From positions 8,929,608-8,993,607 of the forward strand of contig NC_081544.1 in assembly GCF_901000735.1 (NCBI RefSeq): DNA of 64,000 nucleotides. The letters run 5' to 3'. The notes under the pieces are model-generated. The model had not been told where the DNA came from and made no database searches. It saw only the letters and a program-made list of their open reading frames with translations. Source of the stretch: Corylus avellana. Taxonomy: Eukaryota > Streptophyta > Magnoliopsida > Fagales > Betulaceae. Shown here in pieces: positions 35,696 to 46,634 of the stretch. Numbering within the stretch: position 1 is the stretch's first letter; each line of letters begins with the position of its first letter. Made by a program: the position numbers and the translations under genes.

Positions 35696-36474
35696 GGAGA
35701 TCAGGTAACAATTGACAATAATGAACATATGAAGGTGGGTGGCCTACTTCCTAAAGATCATCATTTGGCAGGAAAATATAATTCATCTCTATTGAGTGGA
35801 GAGGCTCTCCAACTCATTGTGTTCGAGTATGAGAATATTATTATGTATTAAGGTTATCATCATTATTGCTAGTCCCATCCAACCATTAATATTAATATTC
35901 CATCAATTTGATAGATAAGAAAGCCAATTGCATAAATAAAGCATTATTATTTATCTACAAATGTGATGATTCGTTTGCTGATGCTTTTTGGGCTAAAGTA
36001 AACAATTTAATAAACAAAATACTAGCAATGAACCGATTTTCACACAGAATATAAAGGAGAAATTGAGGAAAAAGTAGTAGCCAAAGAGTGGGCCTAAACT
36101 GATTAAACGTTTAAACAAGAATAGAACAAATCTGCCATTAAAAATAACATAATCCATAAAGTATATTCTTGAATTTTTTATTACTTTTTTTGAACTTTTT
36201 TTTATGAAGAGACAAACAGGGACTTAGTCCCACTTCACAGAAACCTCACACACAGTCACACTAATACTAAATAAGATAAGAGCATCAAAGACCAAGCACC
36301 AAAGCCATCCATACTTGATAGTTGATAGTACTTGTATGTTCTTTTGATTCAGATATGAGTCCTCCAAATGAAAGGCTGCTCGAGATATATTCCAACGTTT
36401 ACTGCCTGAATTGTTGTTAGCAATCGGAATTGTTGCACCATATTCACTGACAAGAGTCAATCTCTCACACTGCT

Positions 36475-37635
36475 TCAACCCCACCATTGGTGCACAGCAA
36501 CTCCCTCATCCCTCAGCCTTCCATACAAAGCCAAGCACTCCCAATAAGCCCTCTTGCTCTTGTAATACTTCCCCCCAACACCCTGCCACCAATTGTTCCT
36601 GCACTCCAAAAAAACTTCATCAACCAAACAGATTGTCCTCCTCTTCATCATCTCTTCCACCACTTCTGCTTCTGCCTTCATCACAACATACTCCTCTTCT
36701 TTCACATTCTTCACCAACCAATCCGAGGCATCAACACCAGATGATCCTTCCTCTGGTTCTGTTACAAGATTGTAAACCTCAAATTCTTGGTTCCTCTTGG
36801 GATAATTGTGATGAAACCATTCAGTCACGCCTGTATTCTCCTCATCAGCCAATCCCACATCAATGAAAACCCTCCGATTATAGCCTTCTAGATTATCACC
36901 CAACAAGTCAGGAAGGAAGTTGAATTTCTTCAAATGCTTGGTTCTCGGTGGCTCTAGCAAGACATCTTCAAGGTTCTCTAACATTGCCTTCTTGGCCTCC
37001 GACGCCATTTGGCAAACGTGCGGCCGCTTTGTCAAGGACATCCTTGACATCACTTTCCTCATTGCCATAATGGTGGTTTCATAGTGACAAAGATAAACAA
37101 TCCTATAATTAGAATGTTTTGGAAAAATATTTGATGGGTCTTCGCTCAACGGAACAGCCACAATCCCTCCAATCTTCAGAACACGGTTAACAAATTTATT
37201 AGTGTCGGAAAAACTGGGCGTGAAAACGAAATCAAATGTTTCATCCGGGATCGAGCTTTGTCCTTTCAAATCATAATCCATTACCACATCGATCACATTG
37301 TTGTGCCAATGCTGCAGATTCTGAATTATTCCCACAATGCCGCCGCCGCCAGGACTGATAATGAGAGCTTTGACGCCGTTTCTCAAAAGGCCCTTGCCGG
37401 CGAAATGCCGGAAAAGCGAATTCAAGAGCTTGGAATAATCGACCATAGAATCAGATCCATTGTAAGATTCAGAAGGTGAACCTCTAAGAATGGTTAGAAT
37501 ACAAGGCAATGCGAGAATAACCAAAACCACAAATACTGACCGAGACAGAACACGCAAAACCCGTGAATCAGGAAGCTGAATCACCAAACGGGTATTAGGA
37601 TTCGAACCCATTCTTCCACTACGCATGTGCTTCAT
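36475..37635 (-). CDS. DUF7870 / methyltransferase-like membrane protein
   Basis: 386 residues from ATG at 37635 to TGA at 36475-36477, single exon. The frame stays open upstream to a GTG at 37734 but has no ATG there. Short basic N-terminus (MKHMRSGRMGSNPNTRL), then one hydrophobic segment at residues 34-50 (VFVVLVILALPCILTIL), so probably a type II membrane anchor. A Rossmann-like part follows: ALIISPGGGGIVG near 90, VMDYDL near 116 and DETFDFVFT near 128, then LKIGGIVAVPL. The C-terminal half (GLADEENTGVTEWFHHNYPK to the end at HQWWG) is the DUF7870 region. Family members are annotated as S-adenosylmethionine-dependent methyltransferase-like, but substrate and activity are unknown. A 40-codon uORF precedes it, as in Arabidopsis At3g53400/At5g03190 relatives, which I recall being listed as CPuORF genes. 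Confidence 0.85.
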   Translation of the reverse strand: MKHMRSGRMGSNPNTRLVIQLPDSRVLRVLSRSVFVVLVILALPCILTILRGSPSESYNGSDSMVDYSKLLNSLFRHFAGKGLLRNGVKALIISPGGGGIVGIIQNLQHWHNNVIDVVMDYDLKGQSSIPDETFDFVFTPSFSDTNKFVNRVLKIGGIVAVPLSEDPSNIFPKHSNYRIVYLCHYETTIMAMRKVMSRMSLTKRPHVCQMASEAKKAMLENLEDVLLEPPRTKHLKKFNFLPDLLGDNLEGYNRRVFIDVGLADEENTGVTEWFHHNYPKRNQEFEVYNLVTEPEEGSSGVDASDWLVKNVKEEEYVVMKAEAEVVEEMMKRRTICLVDEVFLECRNNWWQGVGGKYYKSKRAYWECLALYGRLRDEGVAVHQWWG

Positions 37636-37830
37636 CTTGTTTGCGTAATTCTTGGCTCCAAACCGAGAAAATCCCACGAATTTGTTGGCCTTTGTGCTTA
37701 ATTCTATAAACAAAAGGGGGTTCTTAGAAACCACGAGATCCGAGATCTATGTGAGAAGAGCTTGATTTGCAGATTGGGAGAATACCCAGATGCAAAAACT
37801 TGAAAATACAGAAGAAAGCAAGAATGGAAT

Positions 37831-37953
37831 CTAACGGGTGCAAAATCTGGAGGCGGTGTGGTTGCCACCCACGAGGGCCACACGGGTGCTTTGGATTCCA
37901 CAACAAAGGAGCAGCAACTGCCTCGTCCTCTCAACCTCCATGGCTTTTTTCAT
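37831..37953 (-). CDS. Upstream ORF, candidate conserved regulatory peptide (CPuORF)
   Basis: ATG at 37953, TAG at 37831-37833, 40 codons. It lies wholly in the leader of the DUF7870 gene and ends 195 bp before that gene's ATG at 37635, with no other ATG between. The peptide starts MKKAMEVERTRQLLLL and ends with HTASRFCTR just before the stop. A second in-frame Met is at codon 5. The composition (charged start, Leu run, CC pair, polar end) is not that of random leader. I infer a peptide-type uORF that tunes translation of the main frame, because this gene family is known for such uORFs. I did not compare it with a reference peptide. Confidence 0.6.
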   Translation of the reverse strand: MKKAMEVERTRQLLLLCCGIQSTRVALVGGNHTASRFCTR

Positions 37954-38019
37954 AAGCTTCGGTTCTTCTTCACCAACCCAGACCCGTTTCAGGTTTCACC
38001 CAGATTTCTTGAAACGAAC

Positions 38020-38200
38020 CATTCGAAAGTCTGAAACCCAACCCAACCACCGCCGGATCGGACCAGAGTTGGCAAAGAAATGAACGAGAGAGAGAGACGC
38101 TTGGGTTGTGGAAAGTGGCGAGAATTATTTTGATGGGTGGAGTAGAGAGGAAAGAGCACAGGAGTATATATATATATATATATGGATGGAGAGAAGGATG
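38020..38200 (-). promoter_or_regulatory. Promoter and leader of the DUF7870 gene
   Basis: An alternating TA run at 38166-38183 lies on the upstream side of the gene and could serve as a TATA element, with a GA/CT-rich leader from about 38080 onward. A minimal eight-codon uORF begins with the ATG at 38022, upstream of the 40-codon one. Start site not determined. Confidence 0.4.
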
Positions 38201-39908
38201 GCAAAGAAGAAGGAGACGAGTCGTGAAAAAGGGAGGTCTTCCGCTTTTCTAGAATTTTAGGAGTGTGTGCCGTGTGGGAGCAGTGTTTCAGTTCCGATCA
38301 TCCTCAATATCTTTTTGTCGTTTACTCATTATCACTCAATTAAGAATTTCTTTCTACACTTTTAATTATTAAAAGATAAAAGATAATTTATTTCCAACTA
38401 TTATCACTCTTTGCAATGTATTTTTTAAAATTCAAAATCTCAATATAGTGTATTTAAATTTTTATTTTTTTTCAATGTGTCATTTTTGTTAAGATTTTCT
38501 ATTAAATTCTGACAAAATTCTCAAAATACCTTTTTTAAATATATATATATATATATATAAAATTGTTTGCAAAGATTGAGGTATAAATATTTTTGCAAAT
38601 ACCGTTAAATTCAAACCAACGCCTTAAACTTTATAATTTTGCTCCTAAAACAAATGAGGGTGTTTTGAAAATTTTAACACTCCTATGTTGGTAGTTAATG
38701 AAAAATCTTAACGGATGAGTGACATTAAAAACAATTGAAATATGAATACACTAAATTGAAAAAAATTAAACTTTATGGGATATTGTAAAATTGGTGATAA
38801 TTCAAGGGGGTTAAGTGAAGTTTATCCTAAAAGTTATCAAGGTTTTCCAATGACAAAAATACCTTTAAAATATTAAATTAAAAATAAAAAAATAAAAAGC
38901 TAGTGCATGGAAATTTGAATTTTTTTCTTTCTTTTTTCTTAAAAAAGAGAAAAATTGTACTTTTTTTTAAAAAAAAATTATTAGAGTACTTTTGTTTTAT
39001 TGAAAAACAAAAAATGATTATTTTTATCTTTTTGCTGGCGTTGAAGGAACCTTATCAAATTTTTAATAGTTTAGGTGGTTGTCAATTTTTTAATAGTTTT
39101 GGTCGACATTGTTTAGAAAGATATTGTTAATTTGATGATAATTTTGAAGAAGTATGATGACTTTTGCCTTTTTTTGTTTTATTTTTATTTACTCATTTAT
39201 CATCCATAATATTGTTCCTTTTAAATATAGTTCACAGTAGAGATGAAAATGTGCTATAAGAAAAGAATAATGATAGGGACCATCTTTCTATCCTCTTTTT
39301 ATTCACCTAAAGTTGATGTGTCTTTTAAAATTACCATTAAATTTTCGATAAAACATACTTAAATTTTGATCAAATAATAATTTTGAAAGTTACATTAACT
39401 TTAAGAAGATAAAAAAAGAATAAAATATGGTTCCTAACATTACTTATATGAAAATGTATAAATAATATTATTTTGAGAAATGGTCAAAAGAAGAATTAAC
39501 AGCATATTTTCTTGAATTTTTTAAAAAAAAATTAGGGATTTAAGCTACTTTTTGAAATAAACTTCACAATAGTTTTATTTATCATTTTTTTTTATACCAT
39601 TTAAATATTATTTAAATATTCTTTCAAATCAATAAAGAGAAAGATAAGAGAAGATTTTTTTTTTTTTTTTTTTTTTTTAATAAAGTAAAGATAATGGAAA
39701 CTAAACACTTTACCTTCCCTTGACTTTTCCTTGGTTTAGGGAACACCAAAAATTCTAATAGATTTTTAGGAGTTTTTGTTACATTTAAAAAATATAATGA
39801 AATTTCAGAAATCTATTGCCTCAACTAAATATAATGTGGAAGTTGGCATATGTTGCCACGTTTGATTATCTTAGGGTTTAATTAAAATGAATGACCACAA
39901 TAGCGCAT
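38200..39908. other. Intergenic, MITE remnants, no gene
   Basis: AT-rich. 38398-38810 is a weak inverted repeat (ATTATCACTCTTTGCAATGT on the left against ATTGTAAAATTGGTGATAAT on the right). 39255-39445 is a clearer one (AGGGACCATCTTTCTATCCT, then AGTTGATGTGTCTTTTAAAA, mirrored by TTACATTAACTTTAAGAAGA and ATATGGTTCCTAACATTA). A (TA)n run lies at 38541-38558 and a poly-T tract at 39655-39678. Confidence 0.5.
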
Positions 39909-40941
39909 AGAGAATAATTTCTATAGGATCATGGCACAAACCAAGGCCTTTGTGCCCTCTAATAAGAAGGCGACACATCAGCATGGAACACTGTAACAAA
40001 AATATGGTGTTCTACCTAATCTTTTTTTTATAATACTTAAAACAAAACACCTTCTAGAATAACCTTTTCATATTTTTCTTTAAAATCGCTCCAGCCACCA
40101 ACCTGCCACTGGAGACGCCGCCGGAGACAACGCCGGCCGGTACAAAAAAAGCCGGAGATGATGAAAATAACCCCTACAGAAAACACCGGGTAAGAACCAA
40201 GCTCCTCCTCCCTCTTTCCGGTGCCCCTCTCTCTCACCAAAGGCAGTAGAGAAAATTTTTTTTCTCTGCTGCCTTTTTTCACTGCTGTCGGGCAACAGAA
40301 ATTTTTTTTTTTTTCTCTATTCTCTGTTGCCCGACAGCAGAGAACAGAGAAAAAAAATTTTCTCTGTTTCCTGGCAGCAGAGAAAAATTTTGTTCTCTGC
40401 CGCCGGGCAACAGAGAAAATATTTTTTCTCCGCTGTCGGGCAACAGAGAACAGAGAAAAATATTTTTCTCTGTTCCCCGGCAGCAAAGAAAAAATATTTT
40501 CTCGTGGGAAAATTTTTTTTTTCTCTGTTCTCTGCTGCCGGGCAACAGATAAAAAAAAAAAAAAATTTTGTTGCCCAGCAGCAGAGAAAATTTTTTTTCT
40601 CTACTGCCACCGGTGAAAGAGAGGGGCACCGGAGAGAGGGAGGAGGAGCTTGGTTTTTACCCGGCGTTTTCTGTAGGGGTTATATCCGTCATCTCCGACT
40701 TTTTCTGTACCGGCCGGCGTCGTCTCCAGCGGCGTCTCCGGTGGCAGGTTGGTGGCTGGAGCGGTTTTGGACAAAAATATGAAAAGGTTATTCTAAAAGG
40801 TGTTTTGTTTTAGGTATTCTAGAAAAAAGATTAGGTGGAACACCATATTTTTGTTACAGTGTTCCACGCTGATGTGTCGTCTTCTTATTGAAGGGCACAA
40901 AGGCCTTAGTTTGTGCCACGACCCTATAGAAGTTATTCTCT
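39909..40941. mobile_element. Long foldback element with about 340-bp inverted arms
   Basis: The ends are AGAGAATAA (39909) and TTATTCTCT (to 40941). The left arm (to about 40250) and right arm (from about 40605) are inverted copies over their whole length; matching blocks include CAAGGCCTTTGTGCCC, AACACTGTAACAAAAATATG, CAAAACACCTT and CCGGCCGGTAC. The centre (40250-40605) is a series of short hairpins built from GCAGCAGAGAAAAA and its complement TTTTTCTCTGTTGCC. The inner arms are GC-rich in an AT-rich setting. Several open frames occur on both strands but reflect the repeats. I could not define a target duplication, so the superfamily is open. Confidence 0.75.
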
Positions 40942-40979
40942 AATGCATATTATCGACTTTTTTCAAAATGTAAAAATTA

Positions 40980-40995
<16 letters not shown>

Positions 40996-41055
<60 letters not shown>
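40996..41055. repeat. Poly-A tract, about 60 bp
   Basis: An almost pure A run between the foldback element and the next MITE. It could be a retroelement tail or an expansion; no retroelement body is seen to its left. Confidence 0.8.
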
Positions 41056-41062
<7 letters not shown>

Positions 41063-41553
41063 CTTCACTTTGGACCCTAAAATTGCCACTTATTTTGACA
41101 AGCTCTCCCCAAACTTCAAAACTTTTTAATTTGGATCCTCTGAATTTTTAATTGCAGTCAATTTGAACTGTTTCGTGTCTCCGTCAATTTTTGCCTTTAA
41201 AATCCTTTAAAATACAAAATTAACCTTCAATTTTCTTTTTATTAAAAATGGAAAAAAATTAAAAAAAAGGGTCACAAAGTGGCCCAACCGTGGGTCACCT
41301 TGTGATTTTATTTATTTTTATAATAAATTTGTTTTTTTTTTAAAAAAAATTAAATTAAGGATAAATTTGAAATTTTATAAAGAAAAGTTAGCGGTAAAAA
41401 CGTTATTGTCTAACTTTTAACGTTTAAAATCTAACAGATTGGTTCAAAATATTAGAAATTGAAAGTTCAGGGGTCCAAAGTGAGGTTTTAAAGTTAGTTT
41501 GGGAGGCATGTCAAGAGGGGTGGTAATTTAGGGATCAAATGTGAAGTTTACCA
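41056..41553. mobile_element. Foldback MITE, about 500 bp
   Basis: The left end AAAACTTCACTTTGGACCCT, then TAAAATTGCCACTTATTTTG, is inverted at the right end (GGTAATTTAGGGATCAAATG, then TGAAGTTTACC). Inner blocks GCTCTCCCCAAACTT and AGTTAGTTTGGGAGGCATG also pair. The middle has GTGGCCC/GGGTCACC words and AT-rich filler. Confidence 0.7.
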
Positions 41554-41559
41554 AAAAAA

Positions 41560-42829
41560 AAAAAACAAAACAAAACAAACAAACAAACCCAATGCTCTCC
41601 CCTTTCTCTTTTTCTATTCTTGAATCTCCGCCATGTCTTTCACCTTACACCGCTCACACTACCCATCGCTGCCCACATCTTCTTCTCAAATTTTTGTTCT
41701 CATTGCACTCTCCTCCAAGTTTACCTCTCCTACTTCATTCTCTCAAAATCAAGACAATGACAGTACGAAGAAAATAAAACCTAAGAAAATTATATAGAAA
41801 CCAATTAGGAGATTAGTGGATAAATGATTGTTTGGTAACACATATTGAGAATGATATATTTAAGATTATCAACAATGAAAAAATTATGCAATAATTTCAA
41901 AATATGAAAACTTGTTGAGAATGGTTGAATAAATTAACTCTAGGCATGCAAAAATAAATTAAAATTTATATAATAGTTAAATTTTGTTGAAATATTTGTC
42001 TAATTAATTTCGTTGATTATATTATTTAATAAGTCAAAATTTTGATTCGCCACTGCTACAATATATTGTTCTCTTAGCATACAATACAATATAAAGAAGG
42101 ACAGCACAGCTGGGGAAGGGGCAGAAAAGTTCTCCCCCATCCCCTCTCCCCCCCGGCCTCTTTTCCCCCATTTCTTTTTGTTTACTTTTCTTTTGTTTTA
42201 CATGCTCAAGCTTCACTGCGTAGGGTGTGCCGTCCACCATTTCCGCCGTATCTTTTTCTGAGGTTGATGGGGCTCTTTGGATTGGACTGTTCAAAACCCG
42301 ATCTACGTCCCTCCGTCAGACCCACCTCAACACGCGCCCCTACATTGCGTGCTCCGGCCCGCTTGCTTCCAACGACTCCTATCGCTTCTAATTCCAGCAA
42401 CTTGCGACAGATTGTGACAAGCACGCGTCTGCACGTGGTTTTTTTGTGTTTTGGCCAGAATCCTCTAGCAGTGTTTTGTGGGCTTTTGTGCCTTTGCTTT
42501 ATTTTTCATATTTTTTCGATGTATTTTGTGGTTCTGGCCTTTTGGGTTGAGGATGTGAATAATTTTCTAGCTTGCGAGTCAATGATGATGGATGTTGCTA
42601 CCTATGTATCGGTTTGTCTGTCTAGAGCAGACCTTTTTTTATAACTAAAGATTAGTCATAGGTTAGCAGATATTGATGTCATAGATTGGTCTTGAATGTA
42701 AGATTGTTATGTATATATCTATGATGTTGTAACCCCGTAGTTTGTGCAATTGAAAAATTGTGGTCAAACTGAAAACATATTTGGTTGATCAAGAAAACTG
42801 TCTTTTTTATTACTATGAAATGGTTTCTC

Positions 42830-42863
<34 letters not shown>

Positions 42864-43083
42864 GTAGTGAACAATTTTTAAGTTTGAACTTTTCATTCTC
42901 AAATGGTAAAAAAAAAAAAAAAAAAAAAAAAAACGACCGTAGACAATTTTTTAAGTTTGAACTTTTCATTCTCAAATGGCTAGAGTTCGCCGAACCTTCG
43001 TCGACCACAGCTAGACCTCCAACAAACCACATTCGAAGGTTGTCAGAAGTTACCATCCATTGTCTGTTGTTACTCATTTTTTA
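41560..43083. other. No convincing gene; poly-A tracts
   Basis: 41590-41780 is CT-rich. 42267-42643 is an open frame of about 125 codons from the ATG at 42267, with a basic Pro/Arg-rich start and a hydrophobic middle but no known domain. Downstream 42660-42760 has 3'-UTR-like composition. Poly-A runs flank 42841-42863 and 42907-42932, and the phrase TTTTTAAGTTTGAACTTTTC is repeated around the second. It may be an old gene or LINE remnant; I cannot support a product. Confidence 0.3.
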
Positions 43084-43254
43084 GTAATTCTAGAAGGCCT
43101 ACTTATGTCCTACTAAGAATGATGTGGCTATTAAAATCATCATTCGATCAAAATTCAATAATGATCAATCACAAGTTCAATAGTAATTTTAATAGCCACA
43201 TCATTCTTAGTATGACATAAGTAGAACACAAGTAGGCCATCTAGAATTACTCTT
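43084..43254. mobile_element. Near-perfect palindromic MITE, 171 bp
   Basis: The left half AGTAATTCTAGAAGGCCTAC, then AATGATGTGGCTATTAAAAT, is mirrored by the right half (ATTTTAATAGCCACATCATT, then GTAGGCCATCTAGAATTACT). Related partial copies are at 34518-34600 and 63597-63722, so the family has at least three members in this window. Confidence 0.8.
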
Positions 43255-43463
43255 CATTTTTCGTACAAGCTAAAGCACCGAAAAATATAAATACTTTTGT
43301 TGAAATTACTTTTTCTCGACAAAAAAATAAAATTTATGCCAAAACAAATCGAGCCTTAACGAAAGTCTAAAACTAACTCGCGGTTTTATAGCATGAAAGT
43401 TTGATGTTTTTCCTCAAAAGGAAGATCAATAATTTTATTATCCAGTTCGTGGAAAAAAAATTA

Positions 43464-45301
43464 GAGGTGTCAATACGGTTATAGTTAGCAGTTAGCTACT
43501 AACTGCTGGTTAGCGGTTAATGAAATAAGTAACTGCCCACTAACCGCTTTTTCAAAATTGAGCTTTTTTTTGGGTCTTTTGACTTTTTTTGAGCGTTTTT
43601 AGGCTTTTTTATTACTGTATTATTTTTTAACCTCATTTGTTTTTTGTATTTTTAGTGTCTTCTTAAGCCCAATTGCTACAAAAAGAGCTCATATTGAAAA
43701 ATCAAAAATATTTGACCCCAAATTTACATTTACTTGTACTTTTTTTTAAAAAAAAAAAAAAATTCCTTTAACATTAAATCATAACCGGTTAACTTTTTTT
43801 TAAAAAAAAAAAAATTCAACACAACGTATAAAAAATGTTCAACACAACTGTCATAACATATAAAAAAAATATAAAAAAAGTTCAACACAATATATTAAAG
43901 AAGTTCAAATAAAACATATGATATATATGATTATATGGCATATTATATATGATTATTTGTTATTATATAATCATATGATTTAATGATCAATTCATTATGT
44001 GATATAATCATATCAATTATAGTGATAATATTACTAAAATTAGAATGATAATACATTAATACTTCAATTGTGTTTATAAGTAACGCATTGTTTAATCCAA
44101 TGTCAATTACTTAATTTGATATTATACGAATCACATTATCATTGTACATTAATAATATGATTCACTTGAATAAAATATTTGAATTGTCATTGAATCATAT
44201 GATTAAGTATTGATATTATACATTTGTATTATTCATATGCATATATGTATAATTATAATTTATAACATATATAGACTTAGAAGTTTATAACATACATTGA
44301 AACAAGTCTCTAGGTACTTAATTGTTGTATTAGTATGAATTGATATACTTATGACTTATGTCATATTATATATGTATAATTTGTTATTATATAATCATAT
44401 AAATTAGAGTGATAATCATATAATAATACATTAATATTTCAATAAGCAACACATTATTGAATCTAATGCCAATTACTTAATATGATATTATACGAATCAC
44501 ATTATCATTGTACATTAATAATATGATTAACTTGAATAAAATATTTGAATTGTCATTGAATTATATGATTAAGTATTGATCTTATACATTTATATTATTC
44601 ATATGCATATATATATAATTATAATTTATAACATATATAGACTTATAAGTTTATAACATACATTGAAACAAGTCTCTAGGTACTTAATTGTTGTATTAGT
44701 ATGAATTGATATACTTATGACTTATGTCATATTATATATGTATAATTTGTTATTATATAATCATATAAATTAGAATGATAATCGTATAATAATACATTAA
44801 TATTTCAATAAGCAACACATTATTGAATCTAATGCCAATTACTTAATATGATATTATACGAATCGCATTATTATTGTACATTAATAATATGATTAACTTG
44901 AATAAAATATTTGAATTGTCATTGAATTATATGATTAAGTATTGATCTTATATATTTATATTATTCATATGCATATATGTATAACTATAATTTATAACAT
45001 TTATTGACTTATCAGTTTATAACATACATTGGAACAAAGTCTCAAATTGTGATTTAACTATCTAAAAAAAAAATTGTAATTAATGATTTTATGTTATATG
45101 TATAAATATTATTATAATTATAATTATAAAAATATATTATATAAAAGGCGGTTAGTGGTTACGGCTAGTAAACCCAATAACCTTTAACCGCTAACCGCTA
45201 TAACTACCTAGCGATTAGCGGTTAATACGGTTAGACGGTTAGCGGTTAATACAGTTAAGTGGTTAGCGGTTATAGCGGTTAACTGCCCGCATTGACACCT
45301 C
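43464..45301. mobile_element. hAT-like nonautonomous element with AGCGGTTA subterminal repeats
   Basis: Perfect 11-bp inverted ends: GAGGTGTCAAT at 43464 and ATTGACACCTC to 45301. The subterminal 100-150 bp at each end are crowded with GGTTAGCGGTTA/TAACCGCTAACCGC words in both orientations. This layout, short ends plus many subterminal repeats, is typical of hAT elements. The interior is non-coding and includes a 366-bp tandem array. The flanking 8 bp are A-rich and only partly alike. A second, incomplete copy of this end lies at 63725. Confidence 0.7.
43940..45050. repeat. 366-bp tandem array, about three copies
   Basis: Corresponding points TTACTTAAT at 44107, 44473 and 44839 give an exact 366-bp spacing twice. 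Each unit contains GTACATTAATAATATGATT, TTATTCATATGCATATAT and GAAACAAGTCTCTAGGTACT-type words (the third unit is changed and cut short at this last word). Copies 2 and 3 are most alike; copy 1 is more diverged. Very AT-rich and free of coding capacity. Confidence 0.85.
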
Positions 45302-45562
45302 AAAAAAAAATCATATACATTCTTAGCCTAAAACAAATAATGTCGATCAAAATCTGAAAAATGCTTAAAACCCAAAATGCATAATACATATGGTGAAATA
45401 TTATTTAATTTGTTTAAATGAGGTGGCAAAATGAAGGACAAATGAAAAATGTGAAAGACAGTAAATTGAAATAACAAAATTACATAAAGTGTAAATTTAT
45501 ATTTACCTTAATTATCCATAGCCATTGATCACATCACAAGAGCCATATGTTTTTAAATGAAT

Positions 45563-45718
45563 GGGGAAAATATATTTTACTCCCAACATCCATTCATTTG
45601 CACTTTTAACTCTAATGTTTAAAAAGTGACACTTTCCTCCTTACTTCCAAATTGTTGCAATTCGATCATTCTAACTTCTTTTTTTTTTTTTTCTTCCTAA
45701 AATGCCCCAATCTCAAGT

Positions 45719-45749
<31 letters not shown>

Positions 45750-46018
45750 TAAAAAATAAAAAATAAAAAATAAAAAATTAAGGGGTGACCAACCACCCCA
45801 GTTGGGCATTAGTTTGGCTTTGGCCACCTCTTAATTTTAATTTTAATTTTTTTTGTTTTTTAAACCTGGGATGGGGGCATTTTAGGGAAAAAAAAAAAAG
45901 TCAGAATGGTCGAATTGCAATAATTTGAAAGTTTGGGTTGTAAAGTGTTACTCTTTAAACATTGGAGTTAAAAGTATAAATTGATGGATAGTTCGGAGAA
46001 TAAAGTTTATTTTTCCCC
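45563..46018. mobile_element. Mutator-like MITE with 9-bp target duplication
   Basis: 456 bp, flanked exactly by TAAATGAAT at 45554-45562 and 46019-46027. Inverted ends: GGGGAAAATATATTTTAC on the left and AAAGTTTATTTTTCCCC on the right. The arms pair over more than 130 bp (ACTTTTAACTCTAATGTTTA, TTGTTGCAATTCGATCATTC, CCTAAAATGCCCC). The centre holds an AAAT tetranucleotide run at 45725-45750. The 9-bp duplication points to the Mutator superfamily. The arms resemble those of the larger element at 61772-62920. Confidence 0.85.
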
Positions 46019-46134
46019 TAAATGAATTCTCACATTTGCACTTTAAATGAGAGAATCATTCTCTATTGAACCCATAAATGTAAGAGGTAGACTTTCAATT
46101 TTCACAGCATTGAAACTTTGGCAAATTCATTTTT

Positions 46135-46630
46135 TACTTTTGAGATAAATGTAAAACTAGTCTTGTGATTGACCTAAATTACAAATCTCTCCATGTTGTA
46201 TTAAAGATAACTTAGAAGTTTCTGAAAGATGCAAAAAAAATAATTTAGTCATTTGAGTCAAATTTTGGTAAAACATAAGGTAAAAGAACTATCCACCCAT
46301 CTAGACTTTGATTTCCAATGTTTAAAAAGTGATACTTGACCCCCCCCCAAAAAAAAAAAAAAAACTTTCAAATTGTTGCAATTTGACTATTAAAAAAATC
46401 AAAATTTTTTTTATATATTTATATATTTTTATTAAGAGTGACATGTGTCGTCATTTTACTGCTACTAGCGTGGCACCTAACGGAATCTGTCAAATGTTTT
46501 AACAGAATTTGATTTTAAGGCTATTTTTTTTTTTTTTTTTTAGCATATCAAATGAACCACTAGTTCACTTTGATATTACAAGGAAGAGTTTATAATTTAC
46601 AGCAACCACAAGGACTTATTTCACGTTTAT
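46135..46630. mobile_element. Foldback MITE, diverged
   Basis: The left arm (GATAAATGTAAAACTAGTCT, then AATAATTTAGTCATTTGAGT) pairs with the right arm (TTTGATATTACAAGGAAGAG, then ACCACAAGGACTTATTTCAC), as in the element at 33380. The middle (46290-46470) holds a piece like the inner arm of 45563-46018, so it may be a composite. Poly-C next to poly-A at 46339-46363. Confidence 0.55.
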
Positions 46631-46634
46631 TTAT

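Noticed and set aside
36411..36866. Plus-strand open frame of about 150 codons
   Set aside because: Antisense shadow of the DUF7870 coding sequence with Ser/Pro/His-rich composition and no domain.
37636..37734. N-terminal extension of the DUF7870 protein by 33 residues
   Set aside because: The frame is open but begins with GTG; the first ATG is at 37635.
37704..37934. Minus-strand 76-codon frame overlapping the DUF7870 leader
   Set aside because: It has no ATG at its start (the first codon is TTG), so the ATG-started frame 37831-37953 is the better uORF.
40037..40813. Several 70-150 codon open frames on both strands
   Set aside because: They lie in the inverted-repeat element with its hairpin-array core. 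Frames on both strands mirror one another, and the peptides are repeats of FFSL/CCR-type words without a domain.
42267..42643. Open frame of about 125 codons as a gene
   Set aside because: No domain, no splice partners and repeat-rich surroundings; kept only as a note on the spacer.
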